A stretch of DNA of 64,000 nucleotides from Cryptomeria japonica (taxonomy: Eukaryota > Streptophyta > Pinopsida > Cupressales > Cupressaceae), in contig NC_081406.1 of assembly GCF_030272615.1 (NCBI RefSeq), forward strand, positions 483,879,900 through 483,943,899, read 5' to 3'. The notes below the pieces were generated by a model. The model searched no databases. It saw only the letters and a list, made by a program, of their open reading frames with translations, and was not told the origin of the DNA. Of the stretch, positions 23,254 through 33,155 are shown one piece after another. The translations under genes were made by a program, and so were the position numbers. How positions within the stretch are numbered: the stretch's first letter is position 1; the number at the start of each line of letters is the position of its first letter.

Positions 23254-25519
23254 GAACTAGGTATTGACCAAGATGTGTTAGACTAGATGAAAATGGAAAA
23301 AGTATGGAAGACCAAGAAATGGATGGAATGTAAATGAATCTGAGGTGTACTTGCAATGTCCAAAGTGTAAGACCAAGTATGTATGTAGTAGAGTAGGTGT
23401 GACTTCCAAAGAGAGGATAGTTTCTCTTGATGAGATAAGTTGACCTTGACTCTAAGTAAGACCAAATGAGACCCAAAGGTGATAGACCTTGATGAGGGAC
23501 CACTTAGCAAAGTGTTGTTGTATGTAGTGTGTTGACAAAGTATGATGAGGACAAGCAAGTGACCTTTTGACTCAAGTTTAGACAAATGTGAATGTAATGT
23601 AAGGTGTGAAGCAATGATGGACTGTGTGAGACCCAAAGACAGGTTGAATGCTAAATGAAACCCTAGAGAAATGACCTAGGAAGCTCAAGCATTCTGAAAC
23701 TGACTATGTTTGTTTGCTGGACTGTAAAAGTTTTTCCAATTCTGAACATAGACGCGCTTGTATACTGCACAGACGCGATTTTCTGACACAGACGTGGTTC
23801 TGTTTAACACAAACACACTTCTGAGATTTTTTTGTAAAGTGCACTATTGATTCCTAAAACACAAATGCGTTTCTTCCCTTCACAGACGTGGTTATACAAC
23901 ACAAACGCTATTATATTAGACACGCGTTTCTGCAAAATTTGTGTGATTTTTTCCAATCTGTGAAGTCGTTTTTGTTGTTACCAAATCTAACTGTTTGACT
24001 ATTTTTCATGACAAGAGGACACAATGTTGATGAAGACTCAATGTTTGCAAGTGTCTAGACTCCAAAATGACTCCAAGAAAAGTGTGTTGTTTGATGTAAA
24101 ATTGTTTTGCATACACTTGAAGACACAAAAGACACAATGTTTTGCTATTTGGTCTTGAATGTTTGAATGTTTAAAATAAGTCAAGCACAATTCTTATGGC
24201 TGGCCAAGACAATAGTTGTTGATCCCACATGGGGTTTTACCCTTGAAGCTACGCTATTCAGAGCGGATACTTAGATGCTTGACCTCACTGGCTCCACCCT
24301 CGGCACTCACTTCTCGGGTCAGCCAAGCATCAGTCCCCACGAAAACTCCCCGTGGTGAACTTTGTATCTCTACTAAGAACCATATGTGTGTGGGTCGCTA
24401 CCAAAGGTCCAACCTCCTGCCCCAACAACTAGAAGGATTTGGGCTTCTAAAACAAAAAGGTGCTAGTAAGGGCATCCACTCGTGTGGCCATACATGCGGC
24501 ACTTTCAGCTCTGTAAATACAGAAGGCTCCCAGCCAGTAGGGGTTACGCCCTACAAATGATCAAATAAATTTGATCAAAGAGGTTTATGGGGAGACATAG
24601 TGTCGGTATGAACTAATTAGCACACGTTATTCACAATTTTCACCATGAATACAGTTATTTATAGTGGTTTGGAAGAAGATGGCTTTTCTTTTGCTACCAC
24701 TTGGGTCGTTCTCTTCTCACTAGTAGTCCTAATGACCACACGGGAAGATAGGCCCTCTAAAGATTAAACAAAAAGAACCTATTTCTCAAGACACAAAAGA
24801 CAATGATTCAATTTTAGTGCACCAATTGAAGTGTTTGCTAGTCTATGAAAACAAAGCACACAATAAAAATCCAAAAAACCTTTGCCAAGGACCTGCACCA
24901 AAGAGTTGTTAGTAGTTTGGATTGTTTCAAATAATCACCCCTTCCTGCAAGCACACAAGTTAGGTAAATTTTAAATCCAAAAGACTTTGTGAAAATAGGG
25001 TCCTTCAACAAAATGATTTTGCTTTCAAGACAAGCTACACCAATTTCGTTAGCTAGATCTAAAAATGTAAGCTCAAAATAAACCGGATCTGAAACCTTAA
25101 ATGCAAGACCCAAAACTAAATCAATAAACTCAAAAAAAAAGAAAAAAGAAAAATAAAAAAATGAAACCAATGCACATAGACACGGTTACCTTCGACACAG
25201 ATGTGACTCCCTAATGTAGATGTGCTTCTGTGAGACACAGACATGGCTCTAGAACCCAAACGCGACTTCTGGACACATACGTGTCTAAAAACACCGCAGA
25301 CGCGACTGAGGAACATAGATGCGGTTTCCGGAATCTGCAAAATAAAATATTGTCAAGGACATAGATGTGATTCCAGATGTCACAGACGCGCTAGAAAATT
25401 AAAAACGTGATCCGAAAGTACGTAGACGCGAAAATATCAAAATGTTGTCGAAAATGTCAGATCTGCAACTTCAAAACACAAAATCGGCAACAAGGATGTT
25501 AAATGCAAAAAGGGACAAG
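23254..25519 (-). other. E4 long 5' leader with motif array and structured island
   Basis: About 2.3 kb between primer-binding site and gag, with no ORF that I can support. On the minus strand 23740-23945 and 25178-25430 carry degenerate CGCGTCTGTG-like words, the same motif family as the predicted intron of the antisense gene. 24200-24560 is a GC-richer island with short dyads, for example gtaggg/ccctac at 24537-24554. Confidence 0.6.
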
Positions 25520-25541
25520 TGTCCCACCGGGCGTGCCAAAA
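25520..25541 (-). other. E4 primer-binding site
   Basis: Directly inside the right LTR. On the minus strand it reads TTTTGGCACGCCCGGTGGGA. The TGGCACGCCCGG core has the form of a tRNA 3'-end complement; I did not assign the tRNA. Confidence 0.7.
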
Positions 25542-26318
25542 TGTATATGGTAAAAATGGATAACAATAATAACGATATTGAAAAGCTAAATGAATTCAAC
25601 CACAAAACCCTAGCCTAACAACAACAAAGATCCACCATAACATATGAAGATTACCTAAGACAATGCAAATCAAATGAAATCACAAAGATTATACCATCAC
25701 ATGTCCAATAGGGTTCGGATCTCCATTCTTCCTATCTCCATTGATCTTACTTGATATATTTGCTCTCAGATTTTATGTGCACAAGAGCTCAACAAAGAAT
25801 GGAATTTGGTTGCAAGTAGGATCGCATATGCCAAGTAGTCAAATTGATCAAGTAGTTCGGTACTTAGGGTTTGATAATGAAGGAAGCATCTCCTTATATA
25901 GAAGACACAATATGAAATGGAGGGATAAGATTGAGAGGTGTAAAAGGAGGTCGGCTATGATTAAAGGGTAGGTAAAGAAAATAATAAAATAATGAAAGGG
26001 GGAGGTAGTGTATGAATTAAGAGATGAATGACATGTGTCATGGGTAGAAAAGGTTAATGAATTAATTAAATAAATAAAGATTTATTTAATTAATAGTAGA
26101 AGTGAGATCAATTAAATAAATAAGATATTTATTTAATTTAGGAAAAGGATAATTTAAATAAATAAATGTATTTATTTAAATGAGAAATAAGGCTAGAAGA
26201 GGATAAATGAATTAATTAAATAAATAAAGATTTATTTAATTAATAGAAGAATTAAGCTTAGATAATTAAATAAATAAAATATTTATTTAATTAGACTAGA
26301 CAATTTTGGGTGTCTACA
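25542..26318 (-). repeat. E4 5' LTR (right copy)
   Basis: 777 bp, the active-promoter LTR for minus-strand transcription. TATA box (TATATAA) is the complement of 25894-25900. It ends GTGTCTACA at 26318, followed by the duplication cttac. Confidence 0.93.
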
Positions 26319-26323
26319 CTTAC

Positions 26324-27523
26324 AACTGCCTCAATCTTTTTCACTCTTTTCTTTGATTGTATTTGGCTTTCAATAGTTTCTGCACTACCAAATATTTCTT
26401 CCTTAGGTTCTCTAGGGGCTTCCAGAAGTGCTTTGGCATAAGTTTCAATTATATGATCATCTATTTTGTAGCCCATCTTTGTTACCCAAATAGTCCTGGG
26501 GATGACTGCTTCCATCCAGATCTCATCTTTCTTGATTACAAAGCATATTTCATCTCTATATTTGTCAACAATCTTTTGTGATAACTTGATTCTTTTCTTC
26601 ATTTTGACCTTTAATGCTTGAAAGAAATCATGGATTTTATTTTCCTTGTCTTCTCCCATGTTATTGAATAGTTCTGTTAATTGTTTACCTACCGGTATAT
26701 CATATCCAAGTTCTTTGTAGCCTATACCGGGAACCTGTTTGGTTATATGTAGCATTAGACATACTAGCAGATTTCCAAACCTGAAATTTCCTTTCTTGTC
26801 CTTCTTAATCTTGCCTAAGTTGTCAATTAATTCATCCTTCAACCACTCACATATATCAATCTTTGCATTATCAGTGACCATATCATAAGCACTCTTAATG
26901 CATAAACTTGAAACTGAATTAAGTCTATTTGCATGAGTAGCTTTATACCCTAATATCATGCTGATAAATCTCACATTAATGTCTGTTACATCATTTACTC
27001 TTAAGGACCTTTTGTCAAATGTTGCACCAGTTAGGTTTGTAACTAGGTCATTGGATACCTTCTTAGTTTTGTCTAGCCTTTTACCAGTGGTCGGTAACCC
27101 TATGATAGCTTTCACAGCTTCCTTAGTGATTTTGTGGATTGCATCTAGCCAAAAAAATTCACCATGTACCCTGCTTAAGACTATCCTAATCACATCCTTG
27201 GGGAATTTAGGAATGTTAAGGATCTTTGTAAATCCTAGGGTTTCAATAATCTTGTGTTCATCTTTTACATTGCTGGATTTATCACATATCATAGTTTTAA
27301 ACATGGTTTTAATCTCTTCATCTCCTAGTTCCTCAATGTTGCAGTGGATGTAAATTCTGGGGTCTTCAGCATAAACAACTCCCTTAGGAATTTGGGAAAA
27401 AGCACCTAAGTTATCATCTTTCTTTGCTACCTCAAGAACTAATTGAAATTCGGACCTAGGTCTTTTTATAACTTCGACAACAGTAGGGTTTGCTATATAT
27501 TCAATTGCAGAGGTGGATGTCAT
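26324..27523 (-). pseudogene. E3 ORF2, N-terminal part (interrupted by E4)
   Basis: ATG 27523 (MTSTSAIEYI) opens 400 uninterrupted codons to the E4 insertion point, then continues in frame at 9851. I do not recognise the family for certain. Residues 105-145 (VIRIVLSRVHGEFFWL, then HKITKEAV, then IGLPTTG) resemble the plant-mobile-domain core in spacing. Residues 178-270 (VNDVTD, RFISMILGY, IDICEWL, FRFGNLLVC) and 320-355 (KYRDEICF, AVIPRT, MGYKI) align with the E2 ORF2. No RT, protease or integrase motif is present. Apart from the E4 insertion this half is intact. A 303-base spacer (27524-27826) with no ORF separates it from gag. Confidence 0.8.
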
Positions 27524-27826
27524 GATAAAATACCTTTTTCTCCCTTTAGGATGGATGATTGCTTGAAGTGTTCTTGCCTCTTGCTCGAAGTGCCTTAGCT
27601 CAGAATCTTCGCGCTCTTCGTAGGTTTGAAATCTTAGTGAAATGAAATGGAGCCAAAACCTCAATTTTATAATGTCTTTTCACCATCTACCACATTAAAT
27701 GCATACCGGTTAAGTATTCACTTAACATTGTCTACCGGTAATAAGTAATTTCTAACTTCTTATCTCTAACCGAGGGAATAATAGCACATGTGTCATTAGA
27801 TTGCCAAACCCTCAAGGAAACTTTCT

Positions 27827-28984
27827 TCAATTAGATGAAGAACTTCCTGCTGGTGGAGTACTGCTATGTCCTGCCGGTGAAGCATCACTCTGTCCTGCTA
27901 GTGGAGTATTGAATGGTTCTACCGGTGGAGGGTTATTCCCAATATTTAGATCAGCTTTTCTAATCCATTGTTTTGAGAATTCCTGCTTAACCTCTTCAAC
28001 TTTTTCTTTACCTTTCAAGCTAGAACTTTTGTTGTCTACCGGTGATCCTTTACTTCTACAGAATTTAGAAATATTCCCAATCTTGTTACATGCATAACAA
28101 GTTACATTATTCTTTTGAATAGCTTTCCCATAACCTATGCTGGTTTGTGTTCTGCATTGATTAGATAGATGTCCAAATCTTCCACAAACATAACATCTCA
28201 CATTCATTCTGCAATTTTCTGAGTTGTGACCAACTTTGTTGCATTTTGAACATTGACCGGTGGGTGTGTTGATATTCTGATAATTTCTAGATCTACATTC
28301 ATTTGCTCTATGACCATACTTATTACAGTTAAAGCATTTTCCATTGAATTTATAAGCATTAGGTTGTCCTACTAGTTTGCTGTGATCCTGAGTATTTGCA
28401 GTACCGGAGCTTTCACCAACTTCAAAGACAATTCCAGAAGTGTCACCTTTAGGTTTTTGATTCTTCAGCAAGGTGCCAAGTTCCTCTGAGCTTTTCTTGA
28501 ATTTCTCCTTATGTTGATTTGCAATTTCTAGTTCTCTTTCTAAGACTTCTTTCTGTCTCATCAGTTCATTTGAGTCATTCTGAGTGTGCATCAAATCTGT
28601 CTTCAACATGTCATTTTCATAGCTAAGTCTTGTGTTCTCATTTGCTACATCACTTAGTCTTCTGGTCAATTCTTCTTCCTTCTTCTTCCTATCCTCAATC
28701 TCTTTACAAAATCTCATAGTCATATCTTGCATCTCATTCTTTGTTGTCATGTTCTCTTGTTTCAATTTTCTTATCTGATCATTAAGTGATTCCTTTTCAT
28801 CATTCTCATTTTGCAACTTTTCACAAAGTTCTCTTCTCTTATTTCTTGCAATAGTAAGATTCTCTTGAAGTGCCTGAATGATATCCTGAGTTGCCCTTAA
28901 ATCATCTTCTAGTTTGATATTTTTCAATTTCTCTGCATCATAGTCTGAAAGAGCTCCTTCTAGTTGCTTCATCAGATTTTCCAT
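27827..28984 (-). CDS. gag: E3 gag-like protein, intact (385 aa)
   Basis: The start chosen is ATG 28984 (MENLMKQLEG), 59 bases past the primer-binding site. The reading frame also extends upstream into the LTR, but that part is not translated in the model. Residues 1-175 form a long charged coiled coil. Four zinc knuckles follow at residues 217-230 (CFNCNKYGHRANEC), 245-258 (CSKCNKVGHNSENC), 264-277 (CYVCGRFGHLSNQC) and 296-309 (CYACNKIGNISKFC, His to Asn). The tail is Pro/Ser-rich. It has no stop or frameshift, the best-preserved gag in the window. It probably binds RNA and builds particles; the Copia UBN2 domain is not evident. Confidence 0.85.
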   Translation of the reverse strand: MENLMKQLEGALSDYDAEKLKNIKLEDDLRATQDIIQALQENLTIARNKRRELCEKLQNENDEKESLNDQIRKLKQENMTTKNEMQDMTMRFCKEIEDRKKKEEELTRRLSDVANENTRLSYENDMLKTDLMHTQNDSNELMRQKEVLERELEIANQHKEKFKKSSEELGTLLKNQKPKGDTSGIVFEVGESSGTANTQDHSKLVGQPNAYKFNGKCFNCNKYGHRANECRSRNYQNINTPTGQCSKCNKVGHNSENCRMNVRCYVCGRFGHLSNQCRTQTSIGYGKAIQKNNVTCYACNKIGNISKFCRSKGSPVDNKSSSLKGKEKVEEVKQEFSKQWIRKADLNIGNNPPPVEPFNTPLAGQSDASPAGHSSTPPAGSSSSN

Positions 28985-29042
28985 CTTTACCGGTGTCAAG
29001 ATCTTCCTCAAGCTGTTAGGCTTCTGAAAATAGAGGACCAAG

Positions 29043-29055
29043 CTCTGATACCAAT
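29043..29055 (-). other. E3 primer-binding site (initiator tRNA-Met)
   Basis: Plus-strand ctctgataccaat is the complement of ATTGGTATCAGAG, immediately inside the right LTR: a perfect initiator tRNA-Met type site. Confidence 0.92.
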
Positions 29056-29895
29056 TGTTAGGATTTCCACAGATACTGAGAGGGGGGAGTGAATCAGTAT
29101 CTAACCAATGTACATATTTTCTTAACTTAAAACATGCAGAACATATTATAACAGTGTACCGGTATGCAAGAAATAATGCAATAAATAGAATTAAGAACAT
29201 CCACATGAAAAGCACACCATAACACAAGGATTTAATGAGGAAACCCAGTGTGGGAAAAACCTCGGTGGGATTTGTGACCCACCATATCCACTTACTAGCC
29301 AATAAGAGAATGTTACTTACAATAGGGGCCTGCACATGTAGGAAGGCCAACTGCCTAGAGCTCACTACTCATATAGGAAGTCACACTGACTTACAATGTG
29401 GATTATACAAATCCAATATCTTGTACTGCTTTACAATAGCATCTATAATGCCTGATCCAGTACCGGTTGCTGCTCTGCTTCTTACATAAACCCTTTAACC
29501 TATATTTCGCATAATAGGTCTGCCTTAATATTTCACATACATCACTTTCTTCACTTCCTTACTTCATTACAAAATGTCTACAATGATCTCTTTTATATAC
29601 AAGAGTCATTTTACAATATGCCAAGTTGGCTTACAAAGTTTTACAATAATAAACAAAATATAATATAACAAAATCCTGTTGGCCTTTGTGCCAGTATACT
29701 TTCTTTCTTCTGTGCTGGTGCTAATGTCCTGAGTGCTAGTGTAGAGTGTGATCTACTGATTCCGGTGCACTAACTTGTCGGTGTAATGTCTTGCCAGTAT
29801 AATGCCTTGCCGGTGCCATAGGATTGTAAGGTTACCATCAATGACAAAACCTTCAATCACATACAATGTCTCATTGGAGTGTGCATATGCCAACA
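29056..29895 (-). repeat. E3 5' LTR (right copy)
   Basis: 840 bp, same length as the left copy. TATA box is the complement of 29591-29599. It ends CCAACA, then ccaga (target duplication). Confidence 0.92.
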
Positions 29896-29900
29896 CCAGA

Positions 29901-32835
29901 TACCCTATATTTAACCATGCCCGAGCATAGAAGATGATTTCACAGAAGGAATTGATAACATTAACAGGTGTTGAGTCTAATAGCAGAGGTCTTAAGTTGA
30001 ACAATGTGACTGATGCAGAACTAAATTTTTCTATTAGAGTTATTGGTTATTGTTTCTTCCAGTCTGCAAGAGAAAACATTGTACCATGTGCAGTTGTAGA
30101 TTTGGCTTATAAAATTGTTAAAAAGGGTATGCAAATTGATTTATGTGAAGTGTTATTGAAGAATCTTTTTGAAAATCTCAATACAATAAGGAAACCGAAG
30201 AAGAATAATATTGCAAAAAGACTAAAGTTTGGGTCACTCTTAGTGTGTATGTTCTTCTATTTTCAGAAATTCTTTCCATCAGTCAGTAACATTGTTTGAG
30301 AATTACACCGACCTATCACCCATCAAATAAATGATTTCATCAATCAGCTAGGTGATAATTTCAATATGATAATGGATGATTACTTCAACATATTCCAGGA
30401 AAAGATGCATAGCAGGTATAGGATTCCACCTCAACTAGTGGAAAAGTACAAGGATACTATATGTTTTGAAGTGGATACCGACTACTATTATGTCAATGCA
30501 GTAGAAACCAGGACTTAATCATTATTGCCTATGGGTTATGAGATAAATTTTGACATTGCTCAACAATAGATAGATGTCTTTTTACCACTTCCAAGGCATG
30601 CTACCGAGATCAGATATGGCACCTATGAAGAGGTGAAAGAAAAAGTAAAAATAAGCATTGTAGTACCAAAGGCTACCAGAAAAGCCACTAGAATGATCAA
30701 GGATTTAACTGAGAAGTTTGAAGAAGGTTCTACCTCCACGCCTACTAGGACAACAAGAAGGAAGAGTGATCAACTTTCGATCGAGGAAGAATATGAAGCT
30801 CAAGAAGCAGCAATTACACTGCGCACCGAGTTGCCAAAGGGCAAAGTTTTGAAAAGAAAGAAACAGGATACAACCAAGGTGTCATCGATCATGCCAGCAA
30901 AGTGACCGAACACTAGATCAACTGGTGCATCACCTGGTAAGAAGCAGAAGAATGTAGAAATGCCTAAGGTTACAAAAACTTATAGAAAGAAGACCAGAAG
31001 ACTAATTCTGGATAAAGAGGAAAGTGACATAGAGTCAAAAGATGTAAATAAATTTTAGGTTGTGAAAAGCACAAAGGAAGATGTACATAGTGTTGACAAT
31101 TTTTGTGCAAAATTAAAGCAATATGGTGGATCTGGGTCATTTAGATATGTAAAATATGATACAAGAATAGATGAAGAGAAGAGGCAAATAGAAGAGACAA
31201 TAATTTGTGTACTTCTCAAGTTCCGAGTAGTTCCATTGGAAGTGGTTGGTTTTCTTCCAAAAGAATTGTACTCACACATTGATAATAGATGGACATATGC
31301 TATGGACTCGGAGAAGCAAATAAGAGAAAGAGTTTTGGTTCATCTCTTTCCATATATGTTTGTAGAAAACATAAGAGATCATTTGAAAAACTACTAGACA
31401 AATTTTCAAGTAAAACAAAGGGCCTTGAAAATGATGAATGGCCTATATCTTGAAGTTGAAAATGAAACTAAAGAAAAATGGAAGAAAATATTCAGGATTC
31501 AGGCTGAAGAACCAAAAGGTGAAGTAGAAATAGCTGACATCACCGAATAAGATCCTGCTTCCACTATTCAATCAGATGAGGATGTAATGGACACTGAAGC
31601 ATAGGAAGGAGAAATGATAGAAGGAAGCTCCTATGCCAATCTGATATCAAGTGAATCAGTTGTGGAATAGATTAAGTCCTATCGTTCGATCACCCAACAA
31701 GTTATAGCCAAGAATTTTCAGGACACAGATCAAGGAACAGAGGGTCAAAAGGATAAACCAGATGAATCTACCTCTTAGGCCACTGGCGAGCAAACTTCTC
31801 AAGTACCATCAAGCATCGAGACAATTGCCATAGAAACTCCAAGCAAGGAAACACCGAAGGATACAACAGAGGCTACAGGAACTGACAAAAGTGTTGCCTC
31901 TATCGAGCAACATACCGAGGAAGGACAAGCCTCAAAAGCCATTGTACCAACCGGAGAAGGCATCATCATCAAAGGAGAAGAAAGAAAAAAGACACAGTTT
32001 TAAGATAAATCTGTCAAAGCCCATTGTGTTACTGAATGTTGACATTACAAAATTGAAAGGGCAAGCACTGATAGAATTTAGTGAGCTTTGTAAAGCCAAA
32101 GTAGAACATGAAAGACAGATAGCTATTTAGTAGAAGAACTGTGTACTTCAGAATGTTAAAACATTATTGAAAAACATGATACCTGAAGCTACCATCAATA
32201 AAGATGCTGCCATCCATGTGCAACTGAATGAACTACTCACTCAATTGGAGGAATTAGGCATAGAAGCATCAGAATACCTTAGGAAATTGAAAGATAAAGA
32301 GCTAACTGCCAAGAAGATTGAAGAAGTGCAGAAAGCAATTGCTATAGGTAAGATAAAGCTTATTGAATTCATTGGTGAGTTGTCCCCTCAACTCAAGCAT
32401 ATTATTTCTTTATTCCAGAAGTTATGTACATTCTCATTCTTCATCAAAGATATCAAGAATAAGACCAAAGTCATTGAAAAAGAGATTACCGATCTCTCAA
32501 ATAAATAGACTACTGAGCCAGATTCTCTTTAGAATTTTTATACAAGGCTACAAACCCTTATGGCTCAATAGTTAGAACTTCAGAATGAAGAGCATAAAAT
32601 AAGGATGGATATCATGACTCTTCAAACATTATTTATTCCCCATTTGTCATCAGTTCAAGAGCAGATCAACCGAGCTACCCAATTGTCAACTTGAGTAGAG
32701 GGAAGCACTTTAGATGGTTTGATCACACTGTCCACTGATATTACAGCTCATAATAAAATACTAGAAAGTGTCAAGGATGCACTTACCAACGCTCTTACAG
32801 AAGCTCATACAAAGTATAAATCTATTTTTGATTAG
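29901..32835 (+). pseudogene. E2 ORF2, main part (after E3)
   Basis: Continues the frame left at 6715. Total ORF2 is about 1,100 codons with two frameshifts (near 6480 and 31985) and around ten stops. The first part aligns with E3 ORF2 (LNNVTDAELNFSIRVIGY; AY-IV; IDLCEVL; RLKFGSLLVC; KYKDTICFEV; NAVETRT; MGYEI). After that it is Lys/Thr/Glu-rich and low in complexity, then helical (31990-32510) with Leu/Lys/Glu heptad-like spacing. It ends next to the purine-tract cluster. No enzyme motif. It could be a divergent plant-mobile-domain protein, an env-like Sirevirus ORF or something new. Confidence 0.75.
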
Positions 32836-33155
32836 TTGCCCCCACCAAATGGTAACTAGTTTTGATGTTTGTCAAAAAGGGGGAGTGTACCGAGTATACA
32901 GAATATCTGAGTGTACAGAGTTTATCATATATACTGAGTGTACAATTGAAATTGTCAAGGGGAGCATGGAACATCAAGAGCATGGAATACAGAGTATGGA
33001 ACATCAAGTTATGTACAAAATATTGATAAGGGGAGTATGTATTTCATCAATGTATATACTAACATTTCAGTTTATCTTGCAAGTATATAGATTTTGTGTT
33101 ATGACTTTGAAAGGAGTTTTGTCAAACATACCAAACTAATGTCAAAAGGGGAGAT
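32836..33155 (+). promoter_or_regulatory. E2 3' region with four polypurine-like tracts
   Basis: Purine tracts lie at 32874-32885 (aaaaagggggag), 32957-32964, 33028-33035 and 33144-33154 (aaaaggggaga, next to the LTR). Short gtgtac/gagtata words recur between them. Confidence 0.75.

Larger units (their letters stand above)
9857..26318 (-). mobile_element. E4: Tat-like Ty3/Gypsy retrotransposon with antisense plant-mobile-domain gene
   Basis: LTRs 9857-10621 and 25542-26318 are flanked by a perfect duplication, cttac (9852-9856 and 26319-26323). The internal order on the minus strand is long leader, gag, protease, G-patch-like segment, RT, RNase H, archaeal-type RNase H, integrase: the Gypsy order with the dual RNase H typical of the Tat lineage. 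A separate gene lies on the plus strand between integrase and the 3' LTR. By hand count the LTRs differ by roughly 16 substitutions and one 12-bp indel, so E4 is the youngest part of nest A. It inserted into E3 ORF2. Confidence 0.95.
6716..29895 (-). mobile_element. E3: Copia-like LTR element with gag and unknown ORF2, no pol
   Basis: Two LTRs of 840 bp each (6716-7555 and 29056-29895) are bounded by a perfect duplication, ccaga (6711-6715 and 29896-29900). The primer-binding site lies left of the right LTR and the purine tract right of the left LTR, so it reads on the minus strand. Without E4 (9857-26318) it is about 6.7 kb: LTR, gag (28984 to 27827), ORF2 (27523 to 26324, then 9851 to 7938), purine tracts, LTR. 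No pol enzymes are visible. Architecture and protein similarity make it a relative of E2, although the LTRs differ. Confidence 0.92.

Noticed and set aside
24216-24560. 114-codon ORF in the E4 leader
   Set aside because: On the plus strand inside a noncoding, GC-richer leader. No domain and no counterpart seen.
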